Below are positions 24,970-33,661 of a DNA stretch of 64,000 nucleotides, piece by piece (position 1 is the first letter of the stretch; each line of letters begins with the position of its first letter). Where the stretch lies: contig NZ_LNYT01000007.1 in NCBI RefSeq assembly GCF_001468125.1, positions 483,125 through 547,124 of the forward strand. The letters run 5' to 3'. Source of the stretch: Legionella rubrilucens. GTDB lineage: Bacteria > Pseudomonadota > Gammaproteobacteria > Legionellales > Legionellaceae. The position numbers and the translations under genes were made by a program. The notes beneath the pieces were generated by a model. It was not told where the DNA came from and searched no databases. It was given only the letters and a program-made list of their open reading frames with translations.

Positions 24970-26601
24970 ATGAGTTGGCCACGGAGTGTATACTACTGGT
25001 TATTGTTGGGTTTATCGCTGCTTGTTTTCCTGCCCGGCATTGCCAAACTGCCAGTGATTGACAGGGATGAAGCCCACTTTGCTCAGGCGACTCGGCAGAT
25101 GCTGCAAACCAATAACTATTTTCAAGTCCGTTTTCAGGAACGTACCCGTTTTCAAAAACCGCCCGGTATAAACTGGTTACAGGCCGCCAGCGTTAAACTC
25201 ACCGGCCATGGCGACAATGCAGGCATCTGGCCCTACCGTCTCCCCTCATTTTTAGGGGCTTTGTTGTCGGTCTTACTGACGTTTGCTTTTGCCAGTCGCT
25301 TTGTCAGTCGTCGTACCGCCTGGATGGCTGCGGCATTGTTGGCTTCCTCCCTGCTGCTGACAGTCGAGGCGCACATGGCCGTGATTGATACGTCGTTATT
25401 ATCCTCGGTTTTGTTGATGCAGGGAGCGTTGTGGATTATTTATGAGGGGGTGCATGCTCATCGCAGGATTTCACCTGTCTGGCCCGCCCTGTTCTGGCTG
25501 GCCATGGCATACGGGTTAGTGCTCAAAGGGGTAACACCCTTAGTTGGGGTGTTGACCGTCACGGCCCTTTGTGTGACTGAACGCGGTGTCGCCTGGCTAA
25601 AGGCGCTTAAAATTATTCCTGGATTGGTGCTGTTTAGCGTTTTAAGCCTAGCCTGGCTGTGGATGTTGAATCAGGCGGAACACAGCAACTACCTGATGCA
25701 GATGCTCAATAAGGATTTGCTGCCCAAGTTGCAGGGCGGGCATGAATCGCATGGGCAACCGCCGCTGTTTCATCTCGCGCTGTTGCCGCTGACCTTTTGG
25801 CCTGCCTCGCTTTTTTTGTGGCAGGCCGGTGATTACGCATTCCGCCACCGGCATAAGTCCATGGTGCGGTTTTTGTTATGCTGGATTATTCCCACCTGGG
25901 TTTTTTTTGAATTGATGCCGACGAAACTTCCTCAGTACGTGTTACCGACCTTTCCAGCCATTGCCTTGCTAGCCGCACTCGCCATTGAACAGGGGGAGCT
26001 GTTTGAGGCACCCGGGAAGTGGTTCAGATGGCTTCAGGGCGGGTGGTTACTGATGTCAGGATGCCTGCTCATGGCCCTAGCGATGATTCCCCGATTACTG
26101 AATCTGACAATGCCGCTGGTGAGTTGGCTGTTAGTGAGCATGGGTTTTAGCCTCTGTGTTTTGGCTGTGTATTTTGCCCGGCGCGGCCATTATCAGCGCA
26201 CCCTGGTGGCCTTGATCCTGGTGGCGGCAACCAGCTACCCGCTCATTTTTTCCCAGTTGCTGCCGCAATTAAAACCGCTCTGGATTACGGATGCTGTGGC
26301 AAAAAGCATACCCCGGCAATTGCTTAGTTCAGAAAAACCGCTTATTGTTGCCGGTTTTGATGAACCGAGCCTGGTGTTTAACTTAAATACTGGGCTTGTG
26401 CGTTTTTCTGACAGCTTAACGGCACAGAGACGTTTAAAAAGGAACCAGGTCCATCTGGCCCTTGTTGAAGCAGGGACTTATCAAACCTGGCCTGACGATG
26501 GCACCGTAAAAAGAGTGGCAACTGTGCGGGGATATAACTACAGCAAAGGCCGCTGGGTTGAGTTGTTATTGGTTGGGCATTCAGACGAAGTGGAGGGTTA
26601 A
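24970..26601 (+). CDS. ArnT-like membrane glycosyltransferase
   Basis: About 543 residues with a dozen or so hydrophobic segments and the GT-C signature IDRDEAHFAQATRQML in the first periplasmic loop, as in ArnT/PMT enzymes, where the acidic pair is catalytic. Such enzymes move a sugar from undecaprenyl phosphate to lipid A or other periplasmic targets. The start is uncertain: ATG 24970 puts the first helix at once after the N-terminus; ATG 24937 is possible; a TTG at 24919 lies in a TTGACA. First gene of a likely four-gene unit with PAP2, GT2 and LABN genes. Confidence 0.85.
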   Translation: MSWPRSVYYWLLLGLSLLVFLPGIAKLPVIDRDEAHFAQATRQMLQTNNYFQVRFQERTRFQKPPGINWLQAASVKLTGHGDNAGIWPYRLPSFLGALLSVLLTFAFASRFVSRRTAWMAAALLASSLLLTVEAHMAVIDTSLLSSVLLMQGALWIIYEGVHAHRRISPVWPALFWLAMAYGLVLKGVTPLVGVLTVTALCVTERGVAWLKALKIIPGLVLFSVLSLAWLWMLNQAEHSNYLMQMLNKDLLPKLQGGHESHGQPPLFHLALLPLTFWPASLFLWQAGDYAFRHRHKSMVRFLLCWIIPTWVFFELMPTKLPQYVLPTFPAIALLAALAIEQGELFEAPGKWFRWLQGGWLLMSGCLLMALAMIPRLLNLTMPLVSWLLVSMGFSLCVLAVYFARRGHYQRTLVALILVAATSYPLIFSQLLPQLKPLWITDAVAKSIPRQLLSSEKPLIVAGFDEPSLVFNLNTGLVRFSDSLTAQRRLKRNQVHLALVEAGTYQTWPDDGTVKRVATVRGYNYSKGRWVELLLVGHSDEVEG

Positions 26602-26602
26602 T

Positions 26603-27295
26603 ATGCCATTTGAGCGTTTATTTAAAGTGATGACCAAACCCTGGGTGATGTTGCTTTATGCGCTGTTGGTTGTGACTTGTTATCTTTATGTGGATAAGCC
26701 CGTAGCCCATTTTTTATGGCTCGCTCATTTAAGCAAGCAGTTTCCGCCGCTGGTGTGGTTTACTCATGCGGGTCTGGGTGCTGTTTATTTGACTCTTTTT
26801 TTCATGGCCGGGGTTTTTTTCCGTTATGTGAAGGTTAATCCGGTCTGGCAGATTCGTGCCTGGTTTATGCTGGCCAATACCCTCTTTGCCAGCTCTGTCT
26901 GCGGTGTGTTGAAAGTGCTGCTGGGACGCGCGCGGCCTAAAATGTGGCTGAATGAAAACCTGTATGGGTTTTATGGCTGGCAGATAGATGCGCATTTCAT
27001 GTCGTTTCCCTCCGGTCATACCACAACCATCATGAGTGTGGCGCTGGCCTTGAGTATTCTGTTTCCAAGACACTGGCTGGCATTCATTTTAACCGGCCTT
27101 ATGGTGGCTTTTTCACGCATCCTCCTGGTTCATCATTACATCAGTGATGTGCTGGTGGCCAGCTATTTGACCTTGCTGGAAGTGGGATTTTTGTATTATG
27201 TCTTTCGAAAGAAATCCTGGTTATTGCCTGCCCTGCAGGATGAAAATGATAAATTAGAGCGCTCAATGCGGCAGTTTGGAGTAAAGAATGGATAA
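26603..27295 (+). CDS. PAP2-family membrane phosphatase
   Basis: 230 residues from ATG 26603, preceded by TGGAGGG and one base after the previous stop. The three PAP2 motifs are intact: KVLLGRARPKMW, FPSGHTTTIMS and SRILLVHHYISD, with several membrane helices. Family members dephosphorylate undecaprenyl pyrophosphate, phosphatidylglycerol phosphate or lipid A (LpxE/LpxF type). Beside ArnT-like and GT2 genes, a lipid A phosphatase or carrier-lipid recycling role is likely but not proven. It overlaps the GT2 start by eight bases. Confidence 0.88.
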   Translation: MPFERLFKVMTKPWVMLLYALLVVTCYLYVDKPVAHFLWLAHLSKQFPPLVWFTHAGLGAVYLTLFFMAGVFFRYVKVNPVWQIRAWFMLANTLFASSVCGVLKVLLGRARPKMWLNENLYGFYGWQIDAHFMSFPSGHTTTIMSVALALSILFPRHWLAFILTGLMVAFSRILLVHHYISDVLVASYLTLLEVGFLYYVFRKKSWLLPALQDENDKLERSMRQFGVKNG

Positions 27296-28007
27296 TCGTA
27301 TCAACCTGTCAGTTGTTATTCCGGTTTACAATGAGGAGGATAATGTTGAGATTCTCTACAATGAGATTGTCAGAGCCTTACCGGATGAACAATTTAATTT
27401 TGAAGTGGTTTTTGTTGACGATGGCAGTACCGATCGCACCTTACGTTGTCTGAAAAGCAAGGCGCAGACTTCGCCGAAGCTGCAGGTCGTTGCCCATAAA
27501 AAGAATGCGGGACAAAGTGCCGCATTAGTCAGCGGTATACGGGCTGCCCGTTTTAATCTCATCGCTACGCTGGATGGGGATGGTCAGAATGATCCGGCGG
27601 ATATACCCCGGCTGATTGCCTGTATCAAAGACAATCGCACGGTCATTTTGGGTAACCGTGCCCGGCGTGATGATAACCGTTTGCGTCGGATTTCTTCCAG
27701 GGTAGGGAATGGCGTTCGCAGACGTCTGCTGAACGACGAATGCCCGGATACGGGTTGCAGCCTGAAAATTTTTCCCCGCGATGCTTTTTTGAGTCTGCCG
27801 CATTTTAACCACCTGCATCGCTTCCTGCCGGCCTTGTTTAAACGCGCGGGATACAAATTGATCAACATGCCGGTCAATCATCGTCCGCGTTGGCATGGCG
27901 TCTCGAAATACGGGGTGATGAATCGTTTGTTTGTAGGTATCCATGATTTAATTGGTGTCCGTTGGTTGCTTAAACGTCCCTGTGCACCGGAGATTATTAA
28001 TGAATAA
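27288..28007 (+). CDS. GT2 polyprenyl-phosphate glycosyltransferase (DPM1/ArnC-like)
   Basis: 239 residues, GT-A fold: SVVIPVYNEEDNVEILY start, VFVDDGSTDRT, and LDGDGQNDPADIP with the metal-binding Asp residues. It lacks the C-terminal membrane pair of ArnC, so it is the short DPM1-like form. It probably loads a sugar from a nucleotide donor on undecaprenyl phosphate in the inner leaflet, for use by the ArnT-like enzyme. It overlaps the PAP2 gene upstream and the LABN gene downstream. The sugar cannot be told from sequence. Confidence 0.88.
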   Translation: MDNRINLSVVIPVYNEEDNVEILYNEIVRALPDEQFNFEVVFVDDGSTDRTLRCLKSKAQTSPKLQVVAHKKNAGQSAALVSGIRAARFNLIATLDGDGQNDPADIPRLIACIKDNRTVILGNRARRDDNRLRRISSRVGNGVRRRLLNDECPDTGCSLKIFPRDAFLSLPHFNHLHRFLPALFKRAGYKLINMPVNHRPRWHGVSKYGVMNRLFVGIHDLIGVRWLLKRPCAPEIINE

Positions 28008-28296
28008 CGGCATGTTGTGGTTGATCATTGGGTTGATCGGGCAGGGCATTTTTTCTGCACGATTTATTGTTCAGTGGTTAGTCAGTGAAAAAGAGAAACG
28101 AAGCGTGATCCCGGTGGCTTTCTGGCATTTAAGCCTGTTGGGCGGGGTAACCCTGCTTTTTTATGCCATTTATAAACAAGACCCGGTGTTTATTCTTGGC
28201 CAATCCACAGGGGTATTCATTTACGCGCGCAATTTGTTCCTTATCTACCGCGAGCGTTCTTCCCGTATGTTAAAAAGCAATGCCGCCAAGGGATAA
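28000..28296 (+). CDS. LABN-domain small membrane protein
   Basis: 98 residues from ATG 28000, overlapping the GT2 stop by eight bases. It has about three hydrophobic segments and the motif SARFIVQWLVSEKEKRSVIP followed by FWHLSLLGG, typical of the lipid A biosynthesis N-terminal (LABN) domain. Such proteins are commonly encoded next to DPM-like GT2 genes and may help move or present the lipid-linked sugar. Its stop codon lies inside a 10-bp hairpin shared with the convergent gene. Confidence 0.85.
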   Translation: MNNGMLWLIIGLIGQGIFSARFIVQWLVSEKEKRSVIPVAFWHLSLLGGVTLLFYAIYKQDPVFILGQSTGVFIYARNLFLIYRERSSRMLKSNAAKG

Positions 28297-28310
28297 GTCA
28301 TTATCCCTTG
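28287..28310. terminator. Shared hairpin holding both stop codons
   Basis: CAAGGGATAA and TTATCCCTTG form a perfect 10-bp stem with a GTCA loop. The TAA of the LABN gene and the TAA of the convergent glycosyltransferase are both inside the stem. It is a likely bidirectional terminator or mRNA-end structure, without a U-run. Confidence 0.55.
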
Positions 28311-29767
28311 AGGCAGATGAAATGGGCGAAGGGCTCGTCCTTTCCCGGATCCATGCTGCTGACGATTTCCCCCATGGACGTCGCTTCTTTGAAATGGTTA
28401 ATCCAGAAAGGGGGCTCCTCCGGTCCCCAGAGTAAAACACCTTTGCCTCCCTTGTAGGCAAGCGGCTTTTCATTCCCTTTTTTCAATTCAATGCGTGCCT
28501 TCGGAAATTGCCAGGACATCGTGCCCAGCAGCAAATGGTTTTCTGCATAAAAATAATCCGGTGTGGAGCAATGATTCACTATTGCCTGGGCCAGTTGCGC
28601 AAACGCATACTCACGTTTTGACTGATGCCCCGATTGAGCACGGCCGACCACCGCCGCAATAATCAGCAGTTGACCTATCAGGCAGAAAACAATGAACCGC
28701 TTCGCCTGTTTTTCCCAGGATTGCTCCTGATTCAGAAGACTAAAAAAGAGCAAAGGACTTAGAAAGAGCATGGGGATTAGCCAACGGGCCTGAAAATCTT
28801 TGAAACCACAGAGCAGCACGACCACTGAAACCAAAACGAGGCTTAAGGCCGCGTGGTGAAAAAGCGGCCTTGTTTTTGCCGTTGCCTTAAGATTAATTTT
28901 TTTCGGAACAGAGAAAAATAAACTGGAAAAGAGAAAAAGAGGCCCAAGAAACAGGGCCACAGACAGAAGGTATTTATAAATACCGTATCCAATCGATTTT
29001 TCTGCGGGCGCCAATTTATAACTGCTTTGCAAACCCAGGGCATGATGTTGCCAGAGCCACAGCACGTAAGGTGAGAGAATTGCTAGAAGGAGGATGACGG
29101 TGATCCCGGTTCGCCAGTCAAGCAATTGACGCCGTTTGTCCGGCAAGGTTAACGCGGTAATGATTAAGGCGGTCAGGAATAATAAGTAATTAAATTTTGA
29201 TAAACAGCCTGCGCCCGCAAGAAGACCTGAAACAGCATACCAGACCAAGTCGTTTCTTCGCACGGTAAAGAACCAGAGCCAGGTCAGGCAGGCCAGCAGT
29301 AAGGCAAGTATGGAATGGGTGTTATCTTTAATTAAATCGAGACTAATGACGCTGATCAGCGTCCAGGCGCAGAGGGCAGACCAGGCCAGGGCAGGATTCG
29401 GGCAGTAGTAACGGCAAAGTTTAAAATAACTGCAAAGGCAGCCGAGGAGCAAAGCATACTTCAAAACCGCCAAACTGAACAAATGAGGACCCAGCAATTG
29501 AAACACAGCGTATTGCAGCCAGGTATACAATGGCGGCTGGAACGGATAACCGAAGGCCAGCTCGCGTGCCATGACAAACTGTTCGGCTTCGTCGATTTCA
29601 AGCGTGTGACCACGCAGAAACAGGCGAATAAGCAGAAATAAAAGAATATACAGGGTAAAATAAAGAAGTGGCTTTAAGGAGGAGGCTGTCCGAAATGTTG
29701 CAGGATTAGCAAATCCTGACTCATTATTACCTGAAGATGAGCACAATTGTTGGTTTTTTTTAAGCAT
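28301..29767 (-). CDS. GT39/ArnT-like membrane glycosyltransferase
   Basis: 488 residues with many membrane helices. The first loop has LEIDEAEQFVMARELAFGYP followed by QPPLYTWLQY, the PMT_2/GT39 pattern with the catalytic acidic residue. It has a long N-terminal cytosolic tail before the first helix (about 30-50). It is convergent with the GT2-LABN unit and may act on the same lipid-linked sugar or a second one. The acceptor is unknown. Confidence 0.83.
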   Translation of the reverse strand: MLKKNQQLCSSSGNNESGFANPATFRTASSLKPLLYFTLYILLFLLIRLFLRGHTLEIDEAEQFVMARELAFGYPFQPPLYTWLQYAVFQLLGPHLFSLAVLKYALLLGCLCSYFKLCRYYCPNPALAWSALCAWTLISVISLDLIKDNTHSILALLLACLTWLWFFTVRRNDLVWYAVSGLLAGAGCLSKFNYLLFLTALIITALTLPDKRRQLLDWRTGITVILLLAILSPYVLWLWQHHALGLQSSYKLAPAEKSIGYGIYKYLLSVALFLGPLFLFSSLFFSVPKKINLKATAKTRPLFHHAALSLVLVSVVVLLCGFKDFQARWLIPMLFLSPLLFFSLLNQEQSWEKQAKRFIVFCLIGQLLIIAAVVGRAQSGHQSKREYAFAQLAQAIVNHCSTPDYFYAENHLLLGTMSWQFPKARIELKKGNEKPLAYKGGKGVLLWGPEEPPFWINHFKEATSMGEIVSSMDPGKDEPFAHFICLKG

Positions 29768-29844
29768 TTACATTAAGCTGATAGTCACAAACAAAAGGCA
29801 TGGTAACAATTTTTTTGGCATGCGATAAGTAAGGGACTACGTCA

Positions 29845-31224
29845 ATGAAAAATTTTGATGATGAATTAGGTTATCTGGTTAAAAACTTCGCTGATTACGA
29901 CAATACCGCTTATCGCTCCAAACCAAACATCTCTCTGCAGCAGGTTGAAGCCCAGGCCATTGCCTTGTTTTCCCAATACATGGCGCAGGATGGCTTCGAA
30001 CCCACTGCCATCAATAAGCATTATAAAACCTTAGCCCGTTGGTTTCACACCGATAAACTGGTGAACGAAACGGCTGAAAAAAAATGGCTGAATGCGGTCT
30101 TAAGCACGTCTGAAAATAACGGGGGCGCATTTAAGCTGGTTGGGTATGTCCGGGAACAGTTAACCAACATGAAACAGGAAAAGAAAGGCGATTATTTTGC
30201 CCATGTGTCAACCATGGACGAATTACTCAACCAACTCAAAGAGGATAAGGAGCGTGCCACCACACGGACACAGCGGGCCTTGATGCAAAGTATTATTGAT
30301 GTGCTTGAATCAGCCCGGGGTTACCATGCCACGGTTTCATCTAAAAACCCTCTTTGGATTAAGGGTTTATTACACAGTTTACCCTACATCAGCGGCGGTA
30401 TTTGTGTCGGATTTTATGTGAAGGAACTGGCTTTACTGTACGCTTCGATTTATTTAATTTCCTCAGGGGGCCAATGGCTTGAGCGATCCAACAGCACGCG
30501 TTGGCAGATGCTGGGAAAACAGATGAAATCCTTCGGTGTCAGTCTTGAAAATGCGGTACTGGCGCTATTGGGCAGCCTGGTTAGTTTAAATTACACGGCC
30601 ATGCATCACATCCGGTATCTCAGCGCGGGATTGGGCGGCGCGCTGTACCGTTACTTGGTTCCTGCCATTGAAGAAAAACCGGGGATGAACGAAAAAACGG
30701 AGGAAAAAAGCACGCCGGTAGCGAAGGAGGATGTTTGGTCGCAGCCAGGTCAATTGACAGTGCCATCTTCGTCCGGTAAGCAGTCAGGGCTTGGGCCGCA
30801 GCATCTGCTGGGCGGCGCGGAGTTTTCCACGCTGGAAGGAAAGCTTGTCGCTTTGCCTTTAGAAGAATATAAACGAAAACAAAAGCAGCAATACTTCAGC
30901 ACCTGGCGGACGGGTGACGCTAAAAGTAAAGTATTGGCAGAGGCCGTCACTGAATTACAGCATTTGGATAAGGCATTGGCCCCCACCGAAAAATTTGAAA
31001 AAATAGAAAGCCATTTAAAAAAAGTGGCGAATCATCCCTTATTCCGTGTTGAATCCAGCCAATCCGCGAAAGCACTTGCAATGGCCCTTCAACTGGCAAG
31101 ACAATTGTCGGCTCAACCCTTGCCCCTTGAAGTCACTCCGCTTCTCATGATAGAAGATCAGCCCAAAACAGAAGGGGACAAGGAAGAGGATGAGCACGAT
31201 CTCGATACTCTGTATGCTATGTAG
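29845..31224 (+). CDS. Effector candidate with J-domain-like N-terminus and membrane hairpin
   Basis: 459 residues, not assignable to a known protein. Residues 56-87 (NKHYKTLARWFHTDK and AEKKWLNAVLS) read like helices II and III of a J-domain, with HTD at 68-70 in place of HPD. Two long hydrophobic regions follow (about 178-210 and 232-275), then a Pro/Ser/Lys-rich linker and a helical C-terminal part. The tail KTEGDKEEDEHDLDTLYAM resembles an E-block Dot/Icm signal. The gene sits alone between the glycosyltransferases and ugd. The change in HPD, if real, should stop normal Hsp70 stimulation. A host-membrane effector is inference. Confidence 0.62.
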   Translation: MKNFDDELGYLVKNFADYDNTAYRSKPNISLQQVEAQAIALFSQYMAQDGFEPTAINKHYKTLARWFHTDKLVNETAEKKWLNAVLSTSENNGGAFKLVGYVREQLTNMKQEKKGDYFAHVSTMDELLNQLKEDKERATTRTQRALMQSIIDVLESARGYHATVSSKNPLWIKGLLHSLPYISGGICVGFYVKELALLYASIYLISSGGQWLERSNSTRWQMLGKQMKSFGVSLENAVLALLGSLVSLNYTAMHHIRYLSAGLGGALYRYLVPAIEEKPGMNEKTEEKSTPVAKEDVWSQPGQLTVPSSSGKQSGLGPQHLLGGAEFSTLEGKLVALPLEEYKRKQKQQYFSTWRTGDAKSKVLAEAVTELQHLDKALAPTEKFEKIESHLKKVANHPLFRVESSQSAKALAMALQLARQLSAQPLPLEVTPLLMIEDQPKTEGDKEEDEHDLDTLYAM

Positions 31225-31270
31225 CGAGGGCCCTTGATTTTTATTACTACTAATTGATTTGAGAGACGTT

Positions 31271-32653
31271 ATGAACGTTGTTGTCTATGGCGCGGGTTAT
31301 GTGGGTTTGGTGTCAGCGGCTTGTTTTGCACACATGGGGCATCGGGTGGTTTGTGTTGATGTCGACGAGGCGCGGATAGCTGCGTTGATTGAGGGGCAGT
31401 GCCCCCTCCACGAAGAGGGATTGCCTGCTTTGCTGAAGGACCAGATCCACAATAATCGCCTGGTTTTTACCACCCATTTACGCGAAGCGGTCCCTTCTGC
31501 GTCCCTGCATGTCATTGCCGTGGGAACCCCCAGTCAGGAGGATGGCAGCGCCGATTTGTCGCAAGTGTATGATGTTGCTTCCCAGGTGGTCGAGCATGCC
31601 ACAACTGATGGGGTCCTGGTTATCAAATCCACCGTTCCCGTTGGTACGGGTGATTTACTTGCCGCGCATGTGCATAAGCAGTTGCAGCAACGGAAAAAAA
31701 GCCACCGTATTCATCTGGCTTCCAATCCTGAGTTTTTACGAGAGGGCACCGCTGTTCATGATTTTTTAAATGCTGATCGTATTGTCATTGGCGGCAACCG
31801 TGCGGCACTTGACACCCTGACACGTTTTTATGAACCGCTGGTTCAAAAAGGGATTCCGCTGCTGACCATGAGCCAGCGTTCAGCCGAGTTAACCAAATAC
31901 GCGGCCAATGCATTGCTTGCGACCAAAATCAGTTTCATCAATTACATCAGTCAGCTTGCGCAACAGTTGGGTGCCAACATTGATGAGGTACGCGAAGGCA
32001 TGGCGCTTGATCATCGCATTGGACCTCATTTTCTCCAGCCAGGTATTGGCTATGGCGGCTCCTGTTTCCCCAAGGATGTGAAGGCTTTAAGCCATAGTGC
32101 GAGACTTGCGGGGCTTGAAACGCGATTGCTCGATGCAGTGGAACGGGTTAATCACCAGCAAAAGCAATGGCTGGTTAGGCAGTTGTCTTCCTATTTTAAT
32201 GAAGAACTGGCTGGATTGAACATTGGCCTCTGGGGTTTAGCCTTTAAACCGGGGACGGATGATTTGCGTGAAGCCAGCAGTCTGGTTATTCTTAAGGCGT
32301 TGATTGAGGCAAAAGCCAATGTGTTTGTTTACGATCCGGCAGCCATGAACCCCGCTCGAGAACTGTTCAAAGGAGAGGCTGGGATTACCTGGTTAAGCAG
32401 CGCGCGGGACGTGCTGCAACATAACCTCCATGCCCTGGCTATTATTACCGAGTGGGCTGAATTTAAGCATTATCCCCTGGCTGAATTGCAAAAGCAGTTG
32501 GGAACAGCACCGGTTTTTGACGGCCGCAATTGTTACTGTTTAGAGGCAGCAACCCAGGCGGGTTTGCTTTATTATTCCGTTGGCCGCCCTGTGGTCAATC
32601 AACCCCTTCGTCAGACTGCGCCAGAAACCAGTTTTCACGAAGAAATCATTTAA
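31271..32653 (+). CDS. ugd: UDP-glucose 6-dehydrogenase
   Basis: 460 residues from ATG 31271 (MNVVVYGAGYVGLVSAACFA); a TTG 12 bases upstream is unlikely. NAD motif GAGYVGLVSA at the start, NPEFLREGTAVHDF in the middle, and Cys265 in GYGGSCFPKDVKAL as the catalytic thiolate. It oxidises UDP-glucose to UDP-glucuronate for LPS, capsule or Ara4N-type sugars. galU follows at once, giving a two-gene nucleotide-sugar unit near the glycosyltransferases. Confidence 0.95.
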   Translation: MNVVVYGAGYVGLVSAACFAHMGHRVVCVDVDEARIAALIEGQCPLHEEGLPALLKDQIHNNRLVFTTHLREAVPSASLHVIAVGTPSQEDGSADLSQVYDVASQVVEHATTDGVLVIKSTVPVGTGDLLAAHVHKQLQQRKKSHRIHLASNPEFLREGTAVHDFLNADRIVIGGNRAALDTLTRFYEPLVQKGIPLLTMSQRSAELTKYAANALLATKISFINYISQLAQQLGANIDEVREGMALDHRIGPHFLQPGIGYGGSCFPKDVKALSHSARLAGLETRLLDAVERVNHQQKQWLVRQLSSYFNEELAGLNIGLWGLAFKPGTDDLREASSLVILKALIEAKANVFVYDPAAMNPARELFKGEAGITWLSSARDVLQHNLHALAIITEWAEFKHYPLAELQKQLGTAPVFDGRNCYCLEAATQAGLLYYSVGRPVVNQPLRQTAPETSFHEEII

Positions 32654-32677
32654 TCCTGTCTCGCAAGGAGTGTGTGG

Positions 32678-33556
32678 ATGCAAATTACTAAAGCGGTATT
32701 TCCGGTAGCGGGTCTGGGATCACGTTTTCTCCCCGCTACCAAGGCTAACCCCAAAGAAATGTTGCCCATTGTGGATAAACCTCTGATTCAATATGCGGTG
32801 GAGGAGGCTGTTCGAGCCGGTATTACCCACATGATTTTTATTACCAGCGCGGGTAAACGGTCCATTGAAGATCATTTTGATAATCAATTCGAGCTGGAAA
32901 GCCGCCTGCAGGAGCAGGGACGGGACCATTTATTGTCACTGGTGAAGAATGTGTCCCCGGAGGGCATTCATTTTACCTATGTCCGGCAAAATCAACCCCT
33001 GGGACTGGGCCATGCGGTGTTATGCGCTGAACACGTGGTGGGCAATGAACCCTTCGCAGTTTTGCTGGCCGATGATCTGATTGACGACGCCAGGCTTCCC
33101 TGCTTAGCAGCCATGACAGAGTATTTCGACTCGACGAATCATTCTCTGCTGGCCGTGCAGCCTGTACCCTGGGAGGACGTGCATCAGTATGGCGTGGTTG
33201 AAGTCGACAATCGCGAGGCCGATTATTCCCACATTAAGGCAATCATTGAAAAACCGCAACGCGCAGCGGCTACCTCGAATCTTGCGGCGGTGGGCCGTTA
33301 TGTTTTTACCCCCGGCATTTTTTCCTGCCTGAAAGAGACGAAGCCGGATCATCGCGGTGAAATCCAGTTAACGGATGCCATCCAGCGTCTTTTGTCGCGT
33401 GAATCCGTATCGGTTTTCCAATTCAGGGGCCGCCGTTACGACTGCGGTTCCAAACTGGGTTACATTCAGGCCACGGTCGAACTGGGATTGAAACACCCTG
33501 AAATTGGTGAATCCTTTCGCCATTATTTACAAACGCTTGGTTGTGGAACAAGATGA
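32678..33556 (+). CDS. galU: UTP-glucose-1-phosphate uridylyltransferase GalU
   Basis: 292 residues from ATG 32678, preceded by AAGGAG. N-terminal nucleotidyl motif FPVAGLGSRFLPATKANPKEM, then GLGHAVLCAEHVV and ADDLIDD, all typical of GalU. It makes UDP-glucose, the substrate of the upstream ugd product. An intrinsic terminator follows. Confidence 0.95.
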   Translation: MQITKAVFPVAGLGSRFLPATKANPKEMLPIVDKPLIQYAVEEAVRAGITHMIFITSAGKRSIEDHFDNQFELESRLQEQGRDHLLSLVKNVSPEGIHFTYVRQNQPLGLGHAVLCAEHVVGNEPFAVLLADDLIDDARLPCLAAMTEYFDSTNHSLLAVQPVPWEDVHQYGVVEVDNREADYSHIKAIIEKPQRAAATSNLAAVGRYVFTPGIFSCLKETKPDHRGEIQLTDAIQRLLSRESVSVFQFRGRRYDCGSKLGYIQATVELGLKHPEIGESFRHYLQTLGCGTR

Positions 33557-33582
33557 GAAATCAGCTGGGGATGGGCAGGGTG

Positions 33583-33610
33583 AAACAAGGGATACGCCTT
33601 GTTTTTCTTT
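33583..33610 (+). terminator. Rho-independent terminator after galU
   Basis: AAACAAGG and CCTTGTTT make a perfect 8-bp stem with a 6-base loop, followed by TTCTTT. It ends the ugd-galU transcript. Confidence 0.78.
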
Positions 33611-33661
33611 AGCGACATCTGGCAAGATGCAGACTAAATTTAAAATCCAGTGAGGAACACT

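Noticed and set aside
31297-31515. Antisense frame in ugd
   Set aside because: A shadow of the conserved ugd coding sequence, without start signals.
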